A DNA stretch of 50,352 nt. Origin: a virus. The DNA is taken from positions 1 through 50,352 of the IMG/VR virus record IMGVR_UViG_3300032323_000429; one strand, 5' to 3'. This document shows positions 40,871-49,405 of this stretch, piece by piece (within the stretch, counting starts at the first letter, position 1; the number at the start of each line of letters is the position of its first letter). The notes under the pieces were generated by a model. That model had not been told where the DNA came from. It searched no databases and saw only the letters and a program-made list of their open reading frames with translations. Position numbers and translations under genes: made by a program.

Positions 40871-40884
40871 GTAGTATTTAGTAT
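40871..40884 (-). promoter_or_regulatory. Possible late promoter of the 726-aa fibre gene
   Basis: ACTAAATACTACTG on the minus strand fits the extended T4 late consensus TATAAATACTATT. It overlaps the stop codon of the 800-aa gene. Confidence 0.45.
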
Positions 40885-43280
40885 GTTCCACCGTCGATGT
40901 TGAAGCCATCGAGAGTAGAAGTAGCAGCGCCAGCGCCAGTAATATTCAAGCCGATGTACATTGTCTTGGCAACAGATAGACCACCAGACAACACCACAGC
41001 AGCAGTACCAACAGCAGAAGCGTCAGTAGTGTTAGTGAATGTTGCCAAACCAGAACCAGCAATAGTAGTACCAGAGAAGCTAGAAGAAGTGATCGTCTTG
41101 TTGCTTAGCGATTCAGTACCAGCAAGAGTTGCCAGAGTACCAGTAGTTGGCAGAGTTACAGAAGTAGTGCCAGTGGCAGTCAACGTAGTGGCATATGCGC
41201 CAGAAGTTGTAAGGTTGCCACCAAGAGTGATAGTCTTACCGCTATTGTTAACACCAGTACCACCGTATTGACCAGCAACAATAGTTGCGTTCCAAGTACC
41301 AGTAGTAACAGTACCAAGAGTAGTGATGCTTGACTGACCAACATAAGTTGAAGCAATATCAACCGCATCAGCAGTAACAGTAATACGGTTAGAAGTGCCA
41401 ACTACATCAAGAGTGTTACCAGTCTTAGTAAGACCAGCACCAGCAGTAACTTGACCCGCACCAGAGAACTGAACGAATGTCAGAGCAGTAGTGCCAACAG
41501 TAATTGGATCGTTAGTTGTTAGAATCCATCCAGAGTCTGCGTTTACTGTACCTTCTTCAACGAAAGTGAATAGACCAGAAGTAACTTCAGTTCCTGGAGT
41601 GTTATCGCAATCAGTTGAACGAGCCCAAGAGCCAGCGGCAACAACGTAAATACCGTTCTGAGAAGCAGTAGATTGGTCTTTAACCAAAACACGTTCGCCA
41701 GCAGTAACAGCAACACCGTCAATTGTTTGAGTGCCAGAAAGAGTAATGTTGGCAGTAGTTGCAACAACAACAGAATCCTTAACGTCAAGACCAGTCTTAA
41801 CTGCATCAACGTATGCTTTAGTGGCAGCGTCTTGCGCTTGAGTTGGATCACCAACAGAAGTGATACGCTTGCTGTTAACGTCAACAGTACCAGTGCCAGT
41901 AGGAACGATAGAAACGCTATTGTTACCAGCAGCTGCAGCAACAGTCAAGTTACCAGAAGTAGCAGTAATGCTAGTAGCCAATGCAGCACCAAGAGTTGGT
42001 GTTACAAGAGTTGGGCTAGAAGCGAATACCAGAGAACCAGAACCAGTCTCGTCGGAGATAACGCCAGCCAAAGTTGCAGAAGATGTTGCAGCGAATTGAC
42101 CTAAGTCAGTACCCTTATAAGCAACAGTACCACCACCACCGAATGCAGCAGTAGAGCCGTCAGTGCCAGTGAATGTTAGAGTATTGCTTGCAGTTAGAGT
42201 CTTACCGTCAGCAATGGTTAGAGTAGAACCAGTTGCTGGAGTAGTTAATGTAACCTTGTTGATTGTAGTTGCAGTGGCAACACCAAGAACTGGAGTAACA
42301 AGAGTTGGTGAGTTATTGAACACTACCAAGCCAGAACCAGTTTCATCAGTAATGGCAGCAGCCAACTGAGCAGAAGTAGCAACTAGAGTATTGCTTGTTA
42401 GGTTAATGGTCTTGTTAGTGAATGTATCAGTAGTTGCTTTACCAACTAGAGTATCAGTTGCAGCTGGTAGAGTAAGAGTTGTAGTTCCTGCAGCAGGAGA
42501 TGCAAGAACAGTAGTTGTACCAGAAGTAGAACCGTTAAATACAGCACCAGTACCACCAATAGTTGGTAGAGTCAGAGTCTTATTTGTAAGAGTCTGTGTG
42601 CCTGTTAGAGTAGTAACAGTTGAATCAATGTCGAACGTAACTGTATTACCAGCGGCAGAAACAGTAGAAGTGATACCAGTACCACCAACGAAGCCAAGAG
42701 TATCAGAAGCAAGCGCAATGGAATCTGTTCCAGTGTCGCCAGAGATGCTAAGTGAAGTAGTGATAGATGCAGTAGAAACTGCAGTGATCAAACCTTTACC
42801 GTTGACTGTGATAACGGGAATGGCAGTAGAACCACCGAACGAACCAGTGTTAGAGTTAACAGTTGCAAGAGTCAGCGCAGCAGATACGTTGGCAGTACCA
42901 TCAACAGACGATAGGGTTGCAGTACCGTCACCAGTCAATGAAAGGTTACGTGCAGTTGCCCATTTAGTTGCTGAAGAAGCATTACCGCTAAATGTACCAG
43001 TGATAGTACCAACGCTAATGTTACCAGAAGCATCACGCTTTACAAGAGTGCCAGCTGTGTTTGCATCAGTGGCAGCATCCACCATGTCTGTGTATCGCTT
43101 ACCACCAATGATAACGTGGTTCGCAGCGTTACCTGAAGTCTCTGTACCGATACCAACGTATAAGCGATCACCACCGTTCGAGCCGTTATCGGCTAGAGCA
43201 GAGTACGCTAATTCACCAGCTGCCAGCGTGGTTGGGTTACCAGATACTGACGATCTTTTAATTCTAATTATTGACGCCAT
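40878..43280 (-). CDS. Fibre-like virion protein, 800 aa
   Basis: N-terminus IIRIKRSSVSGNPTTLAAGE followed by LAYSALADNG.. DRLYVGIG is the phage fibre attachment signature. Then come repeated beta motifs: ETGSGxLVFxxSPTLVTPxLG occurs twice, TLTGTQTLTNKTLTLPTI once. A DVNSKRITSVGDPTQAQDAA segment followed by TKAYVDA is typical of tail-fibre shafts. GGAG before the ATG. The C-terminus has SKTMYIGLNITGAG-like strands and no chaperone motif. Confidence 0.78.
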   Translation of the reverse strand: MASIIRIKRSSVSGNPTTLAAGELAYSALADNGSNGGDRLYVGIGTETSGNAANHVIIGGKRYTDMVDAATDANTAGTLVKRDASGNISVGTITGTFSGNASSATKWATARNLSLTGDGTATLSSVDGTANVSAALTLATVNSNTGSFGGSTAIPVITVNGKGLITAVSTASITTSLSISGDTGTDSIALASDTLGFVGGTGITSTVSAAGNTVTFDIDSTVTTLTGTQTLTNKTLTLPTIGGTGAVFNGSTSGTTTVLASPAAGTTTLTLPAATDTLVGKATTDTFTNKTINLTSNTLVATSAQLAAAITDETGSGLVVFNNSPTLVTPVLGVATATTINKVTLTTPATGSTLTIADGKTLTASNTLTFTGTDGSTAAFGGGGTVAYKGTDLGQFAATSSATLAGVISDETGSGSLVFASSPTLVTPTLGAALATSITATSGNLTVAAAAGNNSVSIVPTGTGTVDVNSKRITSVGDPTQAQDAATKAYVDAVKTGLDVKDSVVVATTANITLSGTQTIDGVAVTAGERVLVKDQSTASQNGIYVVAAGSWARSTDCDNTPGTEVTSGLFTFVEEGTVNADSGWILTTNDPITVGTTALTFVQFSGAGQVTAGAGLTKTGNTLDVVGTSNRITVTADAVDIASTYVGQSSITTLGTVTTGTWNATIVAGQYGGTGVNNSGKTITLGGNLTTSGAYATTLTATGTTSVTLPTTGTLATLAGTESLSNKTITSSSFSGTTIAGSGLATFTNTTDASAVGTAAVVLSGGLSVAKTMYIGLNITGAGAATSTLDGFNIDGGTY
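42559..42629. repeat. 71-bp near-identical repeat, copy 2
   Basis: Matches 39508-39578 in direct orientation with two mismatches; the same protein unit in the 800-aa fibre gene. Confidence 0.8.
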
Positions 43281-43295
43281 CTTTTTATTTCTCCG

Positions 43296-43511
43296 TTAAA
43301 ATTCGCCAGCTTCAACGTACTGAGAATCCAGTAAAGTTGTCGAAGTCCATTTGTTTGTAGATGCTTTATACACCAGAACAGAGCCGTTCGCTAGTGTAGA
43401 AGTATCAACGTCACCAATTTGTGCCACTGATTCTACAACAGCTGGATTCGATAGATTCGTGCTGGTAGTGAATAAGTTTTCTTGGGTAACAACAGCTGTA
43501 ATATCTGCCAT
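43296..43511 (-). CDS. Small virion-type protein, 71 aa
   Basis: MADITAVVTQENLFTTSTNL then GSVLVYKASTNKWTSTTLLD, a pattern (LVYKASTxKWxxTTLL) found repeatedly in fibre proteins of marine T4-like phages. Perhaps a fibre linker. Between a beta-sandwich protein and the 800-aa fibre. Confidence 0.65.
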   Translation of the reverse strand: MADITAVVTQENLFTTSTNLSNPAVVESVAQIGDVDTSTLANGSVLVYKASTNKWTSTTLLDSQYVEAGEF

Positions 43512-43513
43512 AG

Positions 43514-43849
43514 TTATACCTGTGTGATTTGAGGTGTTATTGTTGCGATTCCTTCGACGACTCTGGTTTTTCCACCAGTCGAAGAACTAACCTCAACGTC
43601 GTAAAGGTATCTTCCTGGAGGGATCAACTCTGATTGCGATGCAGTTAGCTGTAGACGGACACGTCCACTAGCTGCAGAAAGAATAGATGCGCTGAAGTTA
43701 TACGCAGTGCTGGAAGTGAAAGACTTCCTCATTTGCGATGATACTGTATAACCAGTTAGGTTCAGTGGTTGACCGTTGGATGCAGTTACAGTAACGATGT
43801 TGCTGTAATCACTTCCTTGATCGATAAAAATGTTCGCTACCGTAGCCAT
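43514..43849 (-). CDS. Beta-sandwich structural protein, 111 aa
   Basis: MATVANIFIDQGSDYSNIVT followed by LNLTGYTVSSQMRKSFTSST and PPGRYLYDVEVSSSTGGKTR; resembles the BppU-type N-terminal domain of baseplate proteins. Probably attaches fibres to the baseplate (inference). It starts the downstream fibre transcription unit, with a late promoter at 43873-43880. Confidence 0.7.
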   Translation of the reverse strand: MATVANIFIDQGSDYSNIVTVTASNGQPLNLTGYTVSSQMRKSFTSSTAYNFSASILSAASGRVRLQLTASQSELIPPGRYLYDVEVSSSTGGKTRVVEGIATITPQITQV

Positions 43850-43872
43850 GTTAACTCCAAGATTTACTTACT

Positions 43873-43880
43873 TATTTATT
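43873..43880 (-). promoter_or_regulatory. Late promoter of the 111-aa gene
   Basis: AATAAATA on the minus strand, 24 bases before the ATG at 43849 and after a terminator. Confidence 0.6.
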
Positions 43881-43905
43881 CGTTTTGTAATCTTGGTCTG
43901 CAAAG

Positions 43906-43928
43906 AAAAATCCCTCCGAAGAGGGATT
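43906..43928 (-). terminator. Intrinsic terminator
   Basis: Perfect 8-bp stem AATCCCTC/GAGGGATT with UUCG tetraloop, followed by TTTC on the minus strand; just after the 53-aa gene stop. Confidence 0.88.
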
Positions 43929-43931
43929 GTT

Positions 43932-44093
43932 TTACTCATCTGCAGGTAAGGGTTCGTTACCTTCTTCGAGCCACTTTAAGTATGTCTGGTAGTCTGTATT
44001 ATTTTCATTGAATGGAATATATTTCTCGTTATCCCCATTAATTAGCAACACATTTCTAACTACGTTATCTCTATCTAAAATAAGTTTATACAT
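43932..44093 (-). CDS. Small fibre-companion protein, 53 aa
   Basis: MYKLILDRDNVVRNVLLING at the start, then YIPFNENNTDYQTYLKWLEE, a pattern shared with the short proteins that follow tail-fibre genes (PFDxxNxDYQxYLxWxxEGN). GGAG before the ATG. Possible chaperone or cap for the 360-aa fibre. Confidence 0.7.
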   Translation of the reverse strand: MYKLILDRDNVVRNVLLINGDNEKYIPFNENNTDYQTYLKWLEEGNEPLPADE

Positions 44094-44094
44094 T

Positions 44095-45177
44095 TTATAA
44101 CTCCGCTGATGCATCTAGCACTGTTGTATACAAATAAGAATCATTTGTAGTGCTTGATAACTGCCCTTGAACTTCAATACGATTAGCTGATCTTCCATAA
44201 ACGCCACTCGCCCCAATATTCACTAGCGTTCTTGTCCAAGATGGACTCGGTGTTGTTCTCATTGGTACAGGGAGAAAGATATCATGATAGCACCATGCAT
44301 TTGCATTTCCACCCATCATACCGATATACATTGGATTAGCGTGGGAATTATTCATTAAGTTAACATAGTATCGTTGACATAGAGCCAGTTCTACGCTATG
44401 TGGGCGATACTCAAACTGAGTCGCCGCACCACCAATTTCGAATTGAACCCCAGTGATTTGCCAAGTAGCACCTGCACTATAAACTAAGTTTACGCCAGTA
44501 GTGCTCTTAAAGAAGTCGCCAGATAACCACTGATTTGTACTAGAAGTGGTTAGTGTACTACCAGTTCCAAGGTTAAAGTCTAGACGAATACCAAGGTTAG
44601 TTGGATCATCATACCATGTTCCTGTTGTTGGTCCAGCAATAGTAATAGTTTTATATTCCCAAGTATTAGATGCAGAAACTGTATATGGTGCCAAATAAGT
44701 CATATAGGAACCAGATCTATCACTTCTAACAGCAAGATCATAGATCCCAGTAACAGAGGCTTTAACCCAGAAAGAAATAGTTACTGGTTTTGCAGCAGCA
44801 GTACCCCAACCAAGATCTAGTAAATTATTACCTTCAATAATATGACTTAATACCTGAATGTCACCTGCAGCCAATGCTGTAGACTGTACAGTAGATACAG
44901 TTATCTTTCCAGAGAATCTAAAATTTGATGGTGCATCTGCCACACGCTGAAACGTGAATCTTCCAGATGATAATGTATTACCACCAATTCTATAACGATC
45001 GGCTAAAAAATAAGTTGATCCCCCAGAAACACCTGTTTGAGCAGTACCATTCATTCGCTGATCAATTCTGAAATCGCCATTGATGATACGATTGCGGAAT
45101 CCATTTCCAGCAGCAGTACCTTGAATGGTGCCATCGCCGAATACTAATCCGCTTGTTCCGTTAACTGTTACACTCAT
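44095..45177 (-). CDS. Fibre/receptor-binding protein with carbohydrate-binding-like domain, 360 aa
   Basis: The first ~20 residues (VTVNGTSGLVFGDGTIQGTA) are a fibre attachment motif. Residues 27-290 follow the phage family starting RNRIINGDFRIDQRMNGT, with VTISFWVKASVTGIYDLAVR, YTVSASNTWEYKTITIAG, and the closing QITGVQFEIGGAATQFEYRP then ELALCQRYY. This beta-sandwich layout suggests a lectin-like, host-surface-binding domain. A paralogue follows at 45422. Confidence 0.75.
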   Translation of the reverse strand: MSVTVNGTSGLVFGDGTIQGTAAGNGFRNRIINGDFRIDQRMNGTAQTGVSGGSTYFLADRYRIGGNTLSSGRFTFQRVADAPSNFRFSGKITVSTVQSTALAAGDIQVLSHIIEGNNLLDLGWGTAAAKPVTISFWVKASVTGIYDLAVRSDRSGSYMTYLAPYTVSASNTWEYKTITIAGPTTGTWYDDPTNLGIRLDFNLGTGSTLTTSSTNQWLSGDFFKSTTGVNLVYSAGATWQITGVQFEIGGAATQFEYRPHSVELALCQRYYVNLMNNSHANPMYIGMMGGNANAWCYHDIFLPVPMRTTPSPSWTRTLVNIGASGVYGRSANRIEVQGQLSSTTNDSYLYTTVLDASAEL

Positions 45178-45419
45178 TATTCATTTCCTTCAGTTGAGTT
45201 GGTAGTTGGTTGAAACGGATCAGGCTCTTCGATAACTAAGTCGCCAGAATCAACCTGTCTCATGATCTCGTCATAATGACGATTTCCAGGTTCTAATGGT
45301 AAATACATTTCAACACCATCAATTATGGCTACCATTCCACGCCAGAATTCTATACCATTTGGTGCTCGTTTTACTCTATATTTGGCAAAAGTGATTTGCA
45401 TTTTGTTTAAATTTTCCAT
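45177..45419 (-). CDS. Small fibre-companion protein, 80 aa
   Basis: MENLNKMQITFAKYRVKRAP then GIEFWRGMVAIIDGVEMYLP; acidic Pro-rich tail. It lies directly after the 385-aa fibre and overlaps the start of the next fibre by one base, suggesting a fibre-specific partner. No clear family. Confidence 0.65.
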   Translation of the reverse strand: MENLNKMQITFAKYRVKRAPNGIEFWRGMVAIIDGVEMYLPLEPGNRHYDEIMRQVDSGDLVIEEPDPFQPTTNSTEGNE

Positions 45420-45421
45420 GA

Positions 45422-46579
45422 TTATAAATCCGCATCTGCAACAACAGTTGCAATATACCATTGTCCATAAGAACCATTAGTAGTTACAGCTTCTGGGGAA
45501 CAACCATACACAGTAATGTTGTTGAATACCATATCAGATGCAGAACCACCATCATTGCCACCTGACTTAGTTACAGTTGGTGCCGCTCTCATAGTAGTTG
45601 CCCACATCATTGCAGATCCAGTACCATCAGTACCAGCACCGTAACCATAACCTTGTACGTGCCATGAACCGCATTGTTGATAGTATCTCTGACATATAGC
45701 CAGTTCAGTTCCGTAATGTCTTTGTTCGAACGGTGTTGCAGCACCACCAGCCTCAAGTTGCACATCTGTTAACTGGAAATAATTATTAGTTGCTGCTGTA
45801 AGAGTATTTGATAGAGTAGTGGCAGCGATACCATCTGATGAAAATCTACCCCACTGATTCAAACAGTTATTGATACCACTACCTCCAGGAGAACTTTCAT
45901 TCTGACCAGAAACCAATGTCATGTATAACGTATATCCGTTACCATTACTGTACTGTGTAGTAGAAAGGTTTTGTGCTGGAATTGAAATAGTTTTATATTC
46001 CCAAGTATCAGCAGCGCTAACGGTGTATGTAGAAATAAAGTTTGGAGTTGAGAGACCATCTGTTGTACCAGTGGCTCTTAGCTGTACACCATAAGTTCCA
46101 ACTGTACTCGTTTTAACCCAAAAACTAAGAGTTAATTGTTTATTATAAAAGTGCGCCGTGTCAAATCCTTCAAGGTCTTGACGCAACACAAAAAAGTCTA
46201 CTCCAGAACCAACAGTATCTGCTGTGGTAACTAGAATTCGAAGGCACTTACCATTAGCGCCATAAACAGGATGATCATTATGTTGTTGTGTAGTTAAAAC
46301 TGCATCAAAGTTTCCAGTGGCATTATAACCATATGCTTTCCATCTATCTACTGTAACTGCACTCAAGCCGCCACCTGGAACCAAGTTTGTTGTAATAACA
46401 GTATTACGTTGATTGATACCCATACCACCATTGTGAATATGGTTTTTGAACCCCATAATTTGATTGGTAGTAGCTACTGTACCGTTACCCGCAGGTACGG
46501 TCATCGCAAAGTTTGATGCTGTTGATGGTGCGTTTAACTCGACACTACCACCAAGAGCGGATTGTAATTTAACACCCAT
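45422..46579 (-). CDS. Fibre/receptor-binding protein, 385 aa (paralogue of the 360-aa protein)
   Basis: N-terminus VKLQSALGGSVELNAPSTAS is an attachment motif; then IHNGGMGINQRNTV, LTLSFWVKTSTVGTYGVQLR, YTVSAADTWEYKTISIPAQN, VQLEAGGAATPFEQRHYGTE and LAICQRYYQQ parallel the 360-aa protein almost block for block. C-terminal ~70 residues differ, as expected if they touch different receptors. Confidence 0.75.
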   Translation of the reverse strand: MGVKLQSALGGSVELNAPSTASNFAMTVPAGNGTVATTNQIMGFKNHIHNGGMGINQRNTVITTNLVPGGGLSAVTVDRWKAYGYNATGNFDAVLTTQQHNDHPVYGANGKCLRILVTTADTVGSGVDFFVLRQDLEGFDTAHFYNKQLTLSFWVKTSTVGTYGVQLRATGTTDGLSTPNFISTYTVSAADTWEYKTISIPAQNLSTTQYSNGNGYTLYMTLVSGQNESSPGGSGINNCLNQWGRFSSDGIAATTLSNTLTAATNNYFQLTDVQLEAGGAATPFEQRHYGTELAICQRYYQQCGSWHVQGYGYGAGTDGTGSAMMWATTMRAAPTVTKSGGNDGGSASDMVFNNITVYGCSPEAVTTNGSYGQWYIATVVADADL

Positions 46580-46588
46580 CGTTATTCC

Positions 46589-46975
46589 TTATTCTTCATA
46601 ACTGTTAAAGTTTGCAATTCTAGTCTCAGGTTCTTCGAAAAGAAATTTCCACTTATTAATTAGTGATTCAGTAGCGAATTGTTCTACTTGTTCTTTATCT
46701 ATGACAGCAAAAACCCAATCTAAAATAATTTCATTAGTCAAAGAATTTATGTCAACGAAATTCTGTTCTTCTGGTGCTTCTAGAGTTAAGCGTTGCCCAA
46801 CACTCTCACCATAGGTAGTGTATGGGTCTAATCCTTCTTCGACGACACCCAATAGTTTACCTTGCGCAGTGCAAACTACTTCAACCCCAACAACGACGTT
46901 ATCCAAACCATTTACTGGTTTGTTGCTAATAGTCGCACTAATAATATTCCAATTACATGTAAGTTGTTCAAACAT
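46589..46975 (-). CDS. Fibre-companion protein, 128 aa
   Basis: MFEQLTCNWNIISATISNKP, then VDNVVVGV-like strands and a helical C-terminal half (SLTNEIILDWVFAVIDKEQV). This type of acidic protein recurs beside fibre genes of T4-like phages. Function unknown; chaperone or small virion protein. Confidence 0.65.
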   Translation of the reverse strand: MFEQLTCNWNIISATISNKPVNGLDNVVVGVEVVCTAQGKLLGVVEEGLDPYTTYGESVGQRLTLEAPEEQNFVDINSLTNEIILDWVFAVIDKEQVEQFATESLINKWKFLFEEPETRIANFNSYEE

Positions 46976-46985
46976 TGTTATTTCC

Positions 46986-47783
46986 TTAACCTAAGTTGAC
47001 GTAAGATGTATCAAACGTCAAAGAAGCTCCATCTCTACAAAAAGCCTCGACACTAATAACGTGAGTCCAGTAAGCTGTGGTAGTGTTTGTATATCTTAAA
47101 GTCCAATTAACACCGTTCTGAGACCATGAAATATTTCCAGGTACTCCCATATTATATTGGTAAACAGCAGTCATCTGCTGTGTAATTCCATAGTTAGCCA
47201 CTGTACCACTTGCAGCCACATATCTCACAAAAGCCCAACCAACATACTCACTAAAAGCATCAGAAACAGCACTAGTGACTTTGGCTGTAACTTTATAAGC
47301 AACAACTTGGTTACCTCCGCCAACGTGAGTGGCTAAATTTGCTGTTTGATTCGCTGCATATGTAGTGATAACTTTCTGATGCATCGCCCATGATGCTCCA
47401 GCATTCTGCACTACAAGAGGCGCAACATCAGCAGTGTAGATATTAAACTTTCCATTTTGAGGTGCTTGGAATGTTCTAATCGCACCAGTAGAATCAATAC
47501 TAAGCCTTGGAGCACTAGCTGTTTGATCATAGATGTTTAGTAATCCACCACCAAGCCCGTTAGCGTTGTCTGTCGAAGATAGTACATACTCTCGTCCACC
47601 AGTTCCTGTGGCACGCATGGAAATACCAGAAAACCCTGCTCCTGAAGTTTTTAGACCAAAGCCTGTAGTGTTTACGTTCACCAGTCCAGTGAAAGTATCA
47701 CCAGCTGTACTTGCTGAACGAGTTGTGTTTACTGATCCGTCTGGGTAGGTGATACCACCTGAACCGTTAATAGATACTGTCAT
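46986..47783 (-). CDS. Fibre-type protein, 265 aa
   Basis: VSINGSGGITYPDGSVNTTR is the same attachment motif as in the 360-aa protein. The middle (GFSGISMRATGTGGREYVLS, RLSIDSTGAIRTFQAPQNGK) is shared by many phage fibres, and the C-terminal half is a compact beta domain ending FDTSYVNLG. AGGAAA before the ATG. Confidence 0.72.
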   Translation of the reverse strand: MTVSINGSGGITYPDGSVNTTRSASTAGDTFTGLVNVNTTGFGLKTSGAGFSGISMRATGTGGREYVLSSTDNANGLGGGLLNIYDQTASAPRLSIDSTGAIRTFQAPQNGKFNIYTADVAPLVVQNAGASWAMHQKVITTYAANQTANLATHVGGGNQVVAYKVTAKVTSAVSDAFSEYVGWAFVRYVAASGTVANYGITQQMTAVYQYNMGVPGNISWSQNGVNWTLRYTNTTTAYWTHVISVEAFCRDGASLTFDTSYVNLG

Positions 47784-47801
47784 TTGTTTATTTTCCTGTC
47801 T

Positions 47802-49163
47802 TTATAGAATAACCCAAACACTGTTTTCTGGGATAGTCACAGTCACATCATTATTTATAGTGATTGGACCAGTGCTCATGGCATTCTTGCCAGTAGTGAT
47901 TGTGTAATCGTTTGTAACTGTTTGTTCATTCTCAATGAAGATCTGGTTACCTGCACCACCAGTGGCACCACCACCGATAGAACCCCAAGCAGAACCATCA
48001 TAACCTTCATACTGATTCGTAGTGCTATTGAAACGCAAGTCACCACGATTTGGAGTGACTGGACGCTGAGCAGTAGTACCAGCTGGAACCTTAACCGCAG
48101 AAGTAGTAGTAAACTGGTTGTACTGAGTTAGGGTGTTTGCAGTATCAGTTTTAACTACGTTTGCACCAACAGTAATTTGCGGGTGATCAGCAATACCATC
48201 ACCGTTAGTGATAACGATGTAACCGTTAGTGCCAAGAAGGTTACGTGAAGACGCAGAACCGTTGGCTAGACGAACATAGAAACCATTGGTAGAAACACCA
48301 GCAAGGGCAGTCAAGTCAGCATCGTATGCTTGAACATCAGTGCCAATTGCAAGACCCAAGTTAGTACGAGCAGTTGCAGCATTCGAAGCACCAGTACCAC
48401 CATCAGCAACAGCCAAGTCAGTGGTAAGAGTGGAAATAGTACCACCAGTGATGTTAACTGAGTTAGAGGCTTGCAGCGCCATAGAACTCAATCCAAGAGC
48501 AGTACGAGCAGAAGCTACATCAGTTGCTCCAGTACCACCGTTGGCAATAGCAACAACACCAGATACGTTTGTGGCATTACCAGTCAAAGTACCAGTTACG
48601 TTACCAGTTACGTTACCAACAAGGTTAGAGTAAGTAGTTAGAGCAACAAGTTCTGGAGTAGACAAACGACCATTGGCATCACGGTCTGGGATAGAAGCTG
48701 ATGTTACAGTTACGTAAGTCTTTGCACGAGTTTGGGCAGTAGAAGTTACGTTGGCAAGACCAGCTTGAGCATATGTAAAGGTAGTTGTATTTGGAACAGT
48801 AGCAATGGTGTATGTTCCATTAAAGCTAACATCCGAAACACCATATACTTTAACAGACTGACCAACAGTGAATCCGTGAGCCAGCGCAGTAGTGATTGTT
48901 GAAACAGCACTTGTTCGCAGTACGCTTGATACTACAAATACACCTGGAGTGATGACAAAGTATGATTGTCCATCAAGTGTATCTGCATCTAAACCAGAAC
49001 CTGCGCCATCTACAGTTTTTAGTTTAGTCAAAACGTCGGCAGCGTTATATTCCGTAGCCGTTAGCTTTGTTGCTATTTCGTTGTTTAATGCTGTAAAGTT
49101 ATTGTCCACCTCAGCGTTGGTTAGTGGACTGCCCTTTACCGATCTTAGCGTTAATGTCGCCAT
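47802..49163 (-). CDS. Fibre-like protein, 453 aa
   Basis: Starts TLRSVKGSPLTNAEVDNNFT, a typical phage fibre opening (KGSPLTxxEvDxNFxxL). Contains a small beta domain about residues 75-140 with HGFTVGQSVKVYGVSDVSFN, then two VADGGTGASNAATARTNLGL-type units and RPVTPNRGDLRFNSTTNQYE followed by GYDGSAWG near the C-terminus. Similar TVTIPENSVWVIL end in the 726-aa fibre. Confidence 0.78.
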   Translation of the reverse strand: MATLTLRSVKGSPLTNAEVDNNFTALNNEIATKLTATEYNAADVLTKLKTVDGAGSGLDADTLDGQSYFVITPGVFVVSSVLRTSAVSTITTALAHGFTVGQSVKVYGVSDVSFNGTYTIATVPNTTTFTYAQAGLANVTSTAQTRAKTYVTVTSASIPDRDANGRLSTPELVALTTYSNLVGNVTGNVTGTLTGNATNVSGVVAIANGGTGATDVASARTALGLSSMALQASNSVNITGGTISTLTTDLAVADGGTGASNAATARTNLGLAIGTDVQAYDADLTALAGVSTNGFYVRLANGSASSRNLLGTNGYIVITNGDGIADHPQITVGANVVKTDTANTLTQYNQFTTTSAVKVPAGTTAQRPVTPNRGDLRFNSTTNQYEGYDGSAWGSIGGGATGGAGNQIFIENEQTVTNDYTITTGKNAMSTGPITINNDVTVTIPENSVWVIL

Positions 49164-49172
49164 TGTTATCCC

Positions 49173-49403
49173 TTATCTTTCAGGTCTATTATTTATCAGT
49201 GCAAATAGCATCTGCTTTATTTCACTGAGTTCATTCTTAAGACTATTTATTTCTTCTGCTTGTTGAGCCATCTCTTGCTTGGCTTTTTTACTCTGCTCTC
49301 TACGACTCAGATAGTTTTCGTAGTCAGCACGGTTTGTGTTCAAGATAGCCCCAGAGGACATATCTCGAACCAAACCATCTTTATCTTGAATCTCAATCAA
49401 CAT
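49173..49403 (-). CDS. Small coiled-coil virion-associated protein, 76 aa
   Basis: Starts MLIEIQDKDGLVRDMSSGAI and continues LNTNRADYENYLSRREQSKK into a heptad coiled coil (EEINSLKNELSEIKQMLFAL). Comparable small proteins follow the large baseplate-type protein in related phages. Probably structural. Function unknown. Confidence 0.68.
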   Translation of the reverse strand: MLIEIQDKDGLVRDMSSGAILNTNRADYENYLSRREQSKKAKQEMAQQAEEINSLKNELSEIKQMLFALINNRPER

Positions 49404-49405
49404 AA

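Noticed and set aside
42391-43299. 302-aa plus-strand open frame
   Set aside because: It is antisense to the 800-aa fibre gene, rich in Val/Pro/Arg as expected from the complement of Thr/Gly-rich repeats, with no homology signal.
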